Made by a program: the position numbers and the translations under genes
From: Sinorhizobium garamanticum
Lineage (GTDB): Bacteria > Pseudomonadota > Alphaproteobacteria > Rhizobiales > Rhizobiaceae
Direction of reading: 5' to 3'
Length of the DNA: 64,000 nt
NCBI RefSeq assembly: GCF_029892065.1
Contig: NZ_CP120375.1
Coordinates: 310,001 to 374,000 of the forward strand
Part shown: piece by piece, positions 58,002 through 64,000 of the stretch
How positions within the stretch are numbered: position 1 is the stretch's first letter
Layout: every line of letters begins with the position of its first letter
Notes under the pieces: generated by a model
Told to the model about the DNA's origin: nothing
Database searches by the model: none
The model's input: the letters and a program-made list of their open reading frames with translations, nothing else

Positions 58002-58169
58002 GGGTGAAATCAATCAAGAGTATTCCGCGTCCAAGCGATGGCGCATCCGAAAGCCCGGATACGCCTGCGTGAAATTTCTCATCGATGGGGTCGGAACAAG
58101 AGCTGTTCGAAATCGTACGCTAAGCTCGAACAGACCATAAACATCATGTTGCACGAAGACCTGCATCAG

Positions 58170-59477
58170 TTAGACGCAGTCGCCTGAACCCCTCGGGCAT
58201 TTGCTGTTCGATCTGATTGATCGCGGAATCTCCATTTTGACAACGAGGCCTCCGGTATCGGCGACGGCAGCGGCGACGCGTCCCCCATGTCGCTCGACGG
58301 CCTGTTTGGTGATTGCGAGACCAAGACCGTGTCCGCCGAGGGCAATGCCATCCTCCCCGCGCGAAAACGGTTGAAATATCCTGGAGAGGTCAGAAGCCGG
58401 CACTCCCGGTCCTTCGTCTGTGACAAGGACGTGTAGTGTGTCGGCTTTCGTGTCGGCCCGGACGAGAACTTCAGAGGAGTCGGCGGTATACTTCACAGCG
58501 TTACGGATAACGTTCTCCAACGCTCGATAGATCAGCTCTCCATTGACTTCGGCAACAAATGACTGATCCCCCTCGTAGCGCACGCGAACGCTGCGGGCCT
58601 GTGCTTCGAAAGCGGCGTCAGCGACGATGTCATTCAGGAGATCGATGATGTCGAGGGTCTGCACCTCGAGCGTGTCACTCGATCGATCCGTCAACCGTGC
58701 CAGCATGAGTATCTCGCCGACAAGTCCGTCGATGCGTTCGACCTCGTGAGTCATACGCTCCAGCATGGTGGCAAGCTTGGACGGATTCTGTTGCAGCACG
58801 CCAATTGCTGCCTGAAGGCGTGATAAAGGCGAGCGCAACTCGTGCGACACGTCGTGGAACAGCCGTTGCTGGGTCCTGTGGAATTGTTCCAACCGTTCCG
58901 CTGTCGCGTCGAAGTCGTGGGCGAGTTCGGCGACCTCATCCTTACGACCGTCGATTTTGTCGCCAATTCGCACGTCGAAATGGCCGCTGGCAAGTGCGCT
59001 AAGCCCGCTGCGTAGATGAGCAACGGGACGAATTAGATATCGGGCGAGGCAATAGGCTGCGACCGCCGCAGCCACCAGTGCAGAGACCCAGGGTGCTAGC
59101 CTCGACCACGTATACGTTACAAGGCCGGTTGCCTGAGTGTGAACACTGATACGATAACAGCCGTCACCAGTTTGGACGATTCGTGCGCTTTCGTTCGCGT
59201 CTGCGGAACAACCGCTGGGAGGTTCGATCCGTGAGATAGAGAGGTTGACCTGTTCCGGAGTTTTGGCTGCTTCAGTCGCGAAGGCAATCGCGGCGTCTTT
59301 CCCGTCACTCGCCAGGATCCGTGATGCGACCTCAAGTGCGAACGTCTCTTGCCCTTGCTGGATTTCTTGAGAGAACGGCACGACCTTAAAGACAATTGTA
59401 ACAGCGAATAGCGCAGCGATCGAACCCGCCACGGTTAACCAAATAATAATGAAAAACTTCCAGAACAGCCGTTGCAT
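58170..59477 (-). CDS. Sensor histidine kinase
   Basis: About 435 residues. Two membrane helices (FFIIIWLTVAGSIAALFAV and VSALVAAAVAAYCLARYLIR) flank a periplasmic sensor; a HAMP segment follows. LFHDVSHELRSPLSRLQAAI has the phosphorylated histidine; RALENVIRNAVKYTADSSEV is the N box, VTDEGPGVPASDLSRIFQPF G1/F, and GGHGLGLAITKQAVERHGGR G2. The Pro-rich periplasmic domain has two cysteines. It overlaps the response-regulator gene by one base (TAATG). Resembles CpxA/RstB-type kinases; likely senses envelope stress or an effluxed toxicant. Confidence 0.92.
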   Translation of the reverse strand: MQRLFWKFFIIIWLTVAGSIAALFAVTIVFKVVPFSQEIQQGQETFALEVASRILASDGKDAAIAFATEAAKTPEQVNLSISRIEPPSGCSADANESARIVQTGDGCYRISVHTQATGLVTYTWSRLAPWVSALVAAAVAAYCLARYLIRPVAHLRSGLSALASGHFDVRIGDKIDGRKDEVAELAHDFDATAERLEQFHRTQQRLFHDVSHELRSPLSRLQAAIGVLQQNPSKLATMLERMTHEVERIDGLVGEILMLARLTDRSSDTLEVQTLDIIDLLNDIVADAAFEAQARSVRVRYEGDQSFVAEVNGELIYRALENVIRNAVKYTADSSEVLVRADTKADTLHVLVTDEGPGVPASDLSRIFQPFSRGEDGIALGGHGLGLAITKQAVERHGGRVAAAVADTGGLVVKMEIPRSIRSNSKCPRGSGDCV

Positions 59478-60160
59478 TAATAGTTCTGTAGAAGTTGGTA
59501 GCCTTGGCCACGCACTGACTGAATCCAGGATTGACCGTCCTCTCGTGCGCCAAGCTTTTGTCGGACGCTGCTGATGTGAACGTCGATGCGTCGATCGAAG
59601 GGTGTCAGTGCTCTGCCGAAGGCTCGTTTTGAGATGTCCTGCTTCGGCACGAGCTGACCGGCATTGCGCGCAAGGATCTCGAGCAGGCTGAACTCGGTTC
59701 CGGTCAGGTCGAGTGGCTTGCCCCGCCACTCAGCGACCCTGCTTGCGAGATAGAGAACAAGCTCGCCGGCCCGGAGTACTTCCGGGGCAGGAGCGTAGCG
59801 ACCCGCACGCCGAAGGATCGCGCGCAGCCGCGCAGCAATTTCGCCAGGTGAACACGGTTTCGGCACATAATCGTCGGCGCCAAGATTAAGCCCGGCTATG
59901 CGATCGACATCATCGCCTTTGGCGGTGAGCATAAGGACAGGGACGGCACTCAATCGCCTGATACGCTGCAGCACTTCGATCCCGTTCATGTGCGGCATCA
60001 TGATGTCGAGCACGACAATATCAACAGAACCCGATGTCGCTTCTCCGATTGCGGCGCGTCCGTCATGTGCTGCCGATACATCGAAGCCCTCCTCGACGAG
60101 GTACTCCGTGAGGAGCATCGTGAGCTCCTCGTCATCATCGATCAAAAGAACTTTTTCCAT
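59477..60160 (-). CDS. OmpR-family response regulator
   Basis: About 227 residues. The receiver has EKVLLIDDDEELTMLLTEYL, the phospho-acceptor VDIVVLDIMMPHMNGIEVLQ, and LGADDYVPKPCSPGEIAARL with the conserved lysine. The C-terminal winged helix has LDLTGTEFSLLEILARNAGQ and RRIDVHISSVRQKLGAREDG. It is similar to CpxR/RstA. ATG 60160 is preferred over 60190 since the receiver begins there. It is divergent from the efflux operon across about 150 bases and likely controls it. Confidence 0.93.
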   Translation of the reverse strand: MEKVLLIDDDEELTMLLTEYLVEEGFDVSAAHDGRAAIGEATSGSVDIVVLDIMMPHMNGIEVLQRIRRLSAVPVLMLTAKGDDVDRIAGLNLGADDYVPKPCSPGEIAARLRAILRRAGRYAPAPEVLRAGELVLYLASRVAEWRGKPLDLTGTEFSLLEILARNAGQLVPKQDISKRAFGRALTPFDRRIDVHISSVRQKLGAREDGQSWIQSVRGQGYQLLQNY

Positions 60161-60311
60161 ATCGCCATGTCCACTGTCGATGTCGGGCACACATACAGGC
60201 TAAGGCCCGTCAAAGCATCGGATTTTACCTATCTTAACACTCTCTTAACACCACTTTACATTCGATCCTGTAGATGCGTCGAACGGAGATCGTGTTTCGT
60301 AAAGGGCTGTG

Positions 60312-61757
60312 ATGACGGCGACGCATCGCAATATATTTAGTTACAGTACTGTCGTTGCTTGTCTGGTGCTTACGGGGTGCGCCAGTTTTTCCGAGCTTCG
60401 AACGGTGGGAGTGCAGGTCGCCAATGTTTGGCACGCGACGCTGCCGCATGACGGGCGGACGTCCGACCTGGTGAACTGGTGGTCGACGTTCAACGACCCG
60501 TCGCTCACCTCTCTCATCGGCTACGCGCAACAGGGTAACCCCAGCCTCGCCTCGGCTGCTGCCGACATCGACAAAGCCCGTGCAACACTGGCTTCTGCAC
60601 GGGCGGGCCTGTTTCCGGGACTGGACGGCTCGGGTTCCGTCACGCGCTCGAAAACAGATGGTGATGTGATCAACCGCGTTGCTGCTTCCACGACCTCCGG
60701 CGGCGGTCTCGATGCCTCATGGGAGATCGATCTGTTCGGCAAGGCGCGGCAAAAGAGCGAAGCGGCACGGCTGCGAGTCCATGAGCAGATCGCCAACTGG
60801 CATGAAGCGCGTGTCTCTCTCGCAGCGGAGGTGGCTGATTATTACGTGCAGTATCGCGCCTGTCGGCAGATCGAGAATGCCTATAGCGTGGAGCTTGCCT
60901 CGCAGCGGCAGACAGTCCGCGCGACTGAAACGGCAGCGGCGTCCGGCCTCACATCGACTGCGGACCTGGCACTCGCGCGTGCAAGCGCGGCGTCTTCCTC
61001 GTCAACGCTGACGGCGCAGCGCGCCGAATGCGAGGTCCTGATCAAGTCCCTGGCTCAAGTCACCGGCAGTGACGAGGCGCGGGTCCGCGCCATCCTGACC
61101 AAAGGCAAGACTGCCATTCCGACGCCGAAGAACTTCCGGATTGATGCGGTGTCTGCGGAAGCGTTACGGCAGCGCCCGGATATCAGCGCGCTCGAACTGG
61201 AGCTTGCCGCATCCATTGCCGACCTCGGCGCGGCGAAGGCCGATCTTTATCCCAGCCTCAGCCTCGGCGGTTCCGTGACGATAAGCAGCTCGACGTTGAC
61301 GGGCGATTCCCTGCCCTGGTCTTTCGGTCCGGCCCTGTCGGTTCCGTTGTTTGACGGCGGTTCGCGCCGTGCCGCCGTCAAGAGTGCGATCGCCGATTAC
61401 GACACAGCGGTCGCCAGCTACAAATCCGGTGTTTTGAGTGCGATTGCAGAAGTCGAGACCGCTCTCGTGCGGATAGACAGTACCCGCAGGCAGATCGGCG
61501 ACGCGAGCAGTGCGGCACGCAACTACAGGACCTACTTCAATTCAGTCGATTCAAACTGGCGAGCGGGCGGCGTCAGCCTCCTCGACCGGGAAGAGGCCCG
61601 GCGTTCGGCACAGTCGGCTGAGATCACGCTTATCGAAACCCGACGCGACGCCGTCCGCTATTGGATCGCGCTCTACAAGGCCCTCGGCGGAGGCTGGACT
61701 ACCGCCAACGCGTTGCCGCCTCAGGGCCAAACAAAGTCACAAGGAAATTCTCTTTGA
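60312..61757 (+). CDS. Outer-membrane efflux lipoprotein (NodT/OprM family)
   Basis: About 481 residues. A lipobox (VACLVLTGCASFS) directs it to the outer membrane. Two repeats of the TolC fold follow: WWSTFNDPSLTSLIGYAQQG and PGLDGSGSVTRSKTDGDVIN in the first, LRQRPDISALELELAASIAD and YPSLSLGGSVTISSSTLTGD in the second. It is the exit duct of the tripartite pump encoded downstream. ATG 60312 has AAAGGG upstream; the stop overlaps the next start (TGATG). Confidence 0.92.
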   Translation: MTATHRNIFSYSTVVACLVLTGCASFSELRTVGVQVANVWHATLPHDGRTSDLVNWWSTFNDPSLTSLIGYAQQGNPSLASAAADIDKARATLASARAGLFPGLDGSGSVTRSKTDGDVINRVAASTTSGGGLDASWEIDLFGKARQKSEAARLRVHEQIANWHEARVSLAAEVADYYVQYRACRQIENAYSVELASQRQTVRATETAAASGLTSTADLALARASAASSSSTLTAQRAECEVLIKSLAQVTGSDEARVRAILTKGKTAIPTPKNFRIDAVSAEALRQRPDISALELELAASIADLGAAKADLYPSLSLGGSVTISSSTLTGDSLPWSFGPALSVPLFDGGSRRAAVKSAIADYDTAVASYKSGVLSAIAEVETALVRIDSTRRQIGDASSAARNYRTYFNSVDSNWRAGGVSLLDREEARRSAQSAEITLIETRRDAVRYWIALYKALGGGWTTANALPPQGQTKSQGNSL

Positions 61758-62833
61758 TGCGATCAGCCCATTTTCTTATGGCCCTCCTTACTGGGGCAGC
61801 CCTTGCTTTTTCCGGCGGGCCCTCGCGTGCTCAGGAGGAGGCTGCGGCCCTGACCGTCGCCGTCGTGAAGCCGACGGAACGCCAATGGCCCGAGTCCGTG
61901 CCCACCAGTGGTTGGCTGCGGCCTTGGCACGAGGCGATCATCGCCTCAGAAACGAGCGGTCTTCGCATAACCGATGTTCTGGTCGATGTCGGGTCCGTCG
62001 TGAAAAAAGGACAGACGCTCGTCCAACTCTCGCAAGACAGCGTCCTGGCTGACCTCCGCAAGCAAGAGGCGGCGGTCAAAACCGCCAAGGCGAATCTGGC
62101 GAACGCCACGGCGGATGCTGACCGGGCGCGGCAACTACGCCAGTCCGGCGCGCTTTCCGATCAGAGTATCGTCGAACGGCTGACCACCGAGGAGACAGCG
62201 AAGGCAACCCTCGAATCGGAAGAAGCCGCGCTCGAAAGCCAGAAGATCAAGGTTGAGCAGACAAAAATCGTTGCGGTCGACGATGGACTGATCACATCCC
62301 GCTCGGCCCAGTTAGGCGCCGTGGTCTCCTCCGGCACCGAGCTTTTTCGGCTCGTGCGGCAGCAACGGGTCGAATGGCAGGCAGAAGTATCGGCACGGTA
62401 TCTTCCCCGTATCAAGGAGGGCCTCCGCGCCTCAATCGTCGGTCCTAGCCCTGGCGACAAGCGCGTTGAGGGAACGGTCAGGCTGGTCGGACCGACGGTG
62501 AGCACCGACACGGGGCGGGCGATCGTCTATGTCGCGTTGGCGGCGGAAGATCATCCTCCCGTCGGCATCTATGTGACAGGGCAGATAGATCTTCAAACGA
62601 CAAATGCGCTGACGGTGCCCGAGACAGCGCTCGTGTTTCGTGACGGCCTCAACTACCTCTTTGCTGTCAACAAGGATCAGCGCGCCACGCGCTTACGCGT
62701 CGAGACAGGTCGACGCAACGCCAGCGAGGTCGAAATACTCTCAGGTATAGACCAATCGACAAAAGTCGTGAAATCCGGTGGAGCGTTCCTCTCCGACAAC
62801 GCGCTTGTGCGCGTCGAGGGAGAAGCGCAATGA
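61757..62833 (+). CDS. RND efflux periplasmic adaptor (membrane fusion protein)
   Basis: About 358 residues. A signal peptide (FLMALLTGAALAFSGGPSRA-Q) precedes the HlyD/AcrA-like lipoyl and hairpin regions: VDVGSVVKKGQTLVQLSQDS, a coiled-coil (KQEAAVKTAKANLANATADA), IVAVDDGLITSRSAQLGAVV and the barrel ending TVPETALVFRDGLNYLFAVN. No lipobox is present. It joins the pump to the outer-membrane channel. Confidence 0.92.
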   Translation: MRSAHFLMALLTGAALAFSGGPSRAQEEAAALTVAVVKPTERQWPESVPTSGWLRPWHEAIIASETSGLRITDVLVDVGSVVKKGQTLVQLSQDSVLADLRKQEAAVKTAKANLANATADADRARQLRQSGALSDQSIVERLTTEETAKATLESEEAALESQKIKVEQTKIVAVDDGLITSRSAQLGAVVSSGTELFRLVRQQRVEWQAEVSARYLPRIKEGLRASIVGPSPGDKRVEGTVRLVGPTVSTDTGRAIVYVALAAEDHPPVGIYVTGQIDLQTTNALTVPETALVFRDGLNYLFAVNKDQRATRLRVETGRRNASEVEILSGIDQSTKVVKSGGAFLSDNALVRVEGEAQ

Positions 62834-64000
62834 ACTTCTCCGCCTGGTCAATCCGCAATCCCGTTCCCTCGATTCTGCTTTTTGTCCTGCTGACCGTGGG
62901 CGGCTTGCTCGCCTTCGAGCGGCTCGCCGTCCAGAATTTTCCCGACATGGACCTGCCGACGGTGAAAATCACCGCGACGCTGGAGGGTGCTGCCCCGTCG
63001 CAACTGGAGACCGAGGTCGCCCGCAAGATCGAGGACAATCTCGCCTCGCTCAGCCTGCTCGATCACATCACCACGACCATCACCGACGGGTCCGTGTCGA
63101 TCAGCGTGTCCTTCGAACTGGAGAAGGACAGCGAGGCGGCCCTCAACGAGGTCCGCAACGCCGTGGACAGCACGACGGACCTGCCGGCCGACATGGAATC
63201 GCCGAGCGTCACCAAGGTCACGGTGCAAAGCTCACCGCTGATCACCTATGCCGTCCGCTCGACCCGGCTCAACGAGACGGAGCTGTCCTGGTTCGTCGAC
63301 AATGACATGACCAAGGCCCTGCTGTCCGTGTCCGGGGTCGGTGAGGTGAGCCGCATAGGGGGGATCGACCGCGAGGTGCATGTCGACCTCAACCCGCAGA
63401 TCATGGGATCGCTCGGGATCACGGCCGCCACGGTCTCTTCCCGCCTGAGATCCGTCCAGGCGGACAGTTCGGGCGGCCGTGGCGAGATCGGCGGCAACAG
63501 GCAGACGATCCGCACGCTCGGCGCCGTCGCCTCGGTGGAGGAACTCAAGGCGCTCGCGATACCGCTGCCAAACGGCAAGCTGGTGCGCCTCGACGAGATC
63601 GGCACGGTGACCGACAGCTTCGCCGACCGCTCTTCGCTTGCCTATCTCGACGGACAACCGGTGATCGGCGTCGAAATCAAGCGTTCCAACGGCTTTTCGG
63701 ACACCGGCGTCGCAGCCGTCATCCAGGCCGCGATGCAGGACTTTGCGGCCGCCAATCCCGACGTGGAAATTGTCGAGGCCTACAGCACGGTCGGGCCGAT
63801 CATCGAGAACTATGACGGCTCGATGCACATGCTTTACGAGGGCGCCATCCTCGCCGTCGTCGTGGTCTGGCTGTTCCTGCGCGACTGGCGGGCAACCTTC
63901 CTGTCGGCGATAGCACTCCCCCTGTCGGTCATCCCGACCTTCCTGGTGATGTATCTGGCGGAATTCAGCCTGAACACGGTGACGCTGCTCGCGCTCTCCT
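62830..64000 (+). CDS. RND-family efflux transporter, 5' part (runs off the window)
   Basis: The first 390 codons of an AcrB/MexF-like pump. It begins MNFSAWSIRNPVPSILLFVL with the first membrane helix, then the porter domain with RKIEDNLASLSLLDHITTTI and VSGVGEVSRIGGIDREVHVD, and reaches the second membrane helix ILAVVVVWLFLRDWRATFLS before the window ends. It starts at ATG 62830, overlapping the adaptor stop (ATGA). Full proteins are about 1030-1050 residues. Substrate unknown. Confidence 0.93.
   Translation, partial: MNFSAWSIRNPVPSILLFVLLTVGGLLAFERLAVQNFPDMDLPTVKITATLEGAAPSQLETEVARKIEDNLASLSLLDHITTTITDGSVSISVSFELEKDSEAALNEVRNAVDSTTDLPADMESPSVTKVTVQSSPLITYAVRSTRLNETELSWFVDNDMTKALLSVSGVGEVSRIGGIDREVHVDLNPQIMGSLGITAATVSSRLRSVQADSSGGRGEIGGNRQTIRTLGAVASVEELKALAIPLPNGKLVRLDEIGTVTDSFADRSSLAYLDGQPVIGVEIKRSNGFSDTGVAAVIQAAMQDFAAANPDVEIVEAYSTVGPIIENYDGSMHMLYEGAILAVVVVWLFLRDWRATFLSAIALPLSVIPTFLVMYLAEFSLNTVTLLALS

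Overview
The window is most likely part of a large repABC-type conjugative plasmid (or chromid) from an alphaproteobacterium of the order Rhizobiales (Rhizobium, Ensifer or Agrobacterium relatives). The evidence is a complete repA-repB-repC cassette with an antisense RNA between repB and repC, an adjoining traI-trbBCDEJKLFGHI mating-pair operon with traR and traM, high GC content, and many rhizobial-type insertion sequences. I assigned functions by reading protein motifs; no database search was run.

Layout. 0.5-5.1 kb: a ThrE-type exporter, a frameshifted FUSC-type gene, the pyruvate oxidase poxB and a divergent LysR regulator. 5.2-11.2 kb: an insertion-sequence graveyard (ISL3, IS1182, IS110, Tn552/TniA-like and IS21 remnants) that also holds a broken amidohydrolase gene. 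11.3-13.4 kb: small stress or housekeeping-type genes (DUF2267, a conserved hypothetical, a DUF1476 F1-ATPase inhibitor). 13.7-18.8 kb: a plasmid-maintenance-like module with orphan ScpB overlapping a DUF1403 protein, a Phd/PIN toxin-antitoxin pair, a tyrosine integrase and a serine recombinase. 19.0-22.2 kb: an IS630 element, a nucleotidyltransferase-HEPN protein and a decayed integrase. 22.7-27.1 kb: repABC with its ctRNA and parS-like palindromes. 27.4-38.9 kb: quorum-sensing-controlled conjugation genes; traA, traG, traCD, traBFH and oriT were not seen in this window.

39-48.5 kb: an XRE regulator, a drug-efflux MFS protein, and a phosphodiester-scavenging locus (HAD phosphatase, RpiR regulator, Ugp-like ABC transporter, GpdQ-like phosphodiesterase) closed by a strong terminator. 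48.6-56.7 kb: the most unusual part, a tightly overlapping minus-strand operon whose base composition looks less GC-rich. Reading downstream it encodes a DegT aminotransferase, an amino-acid-kinase-family kinase, an NDK-like protein, a nucleotidyltransferase-like protein, a methyltransferase fused to a class III aminotransferase, a sugar-dehydrogenase small subunit, a GMC oxidoreductase and a GNAT acetyltransferase. I recognise no known pathway with this combination; it looks like an undescribed pathway for an amino, phosphorylated or nucleotide-activated small molecule. 57.4-64 kb: a frameshifted DUF433 antitoxin, then an OmpR-type two-component system divergent from an RND efflux operon that runs off the window.
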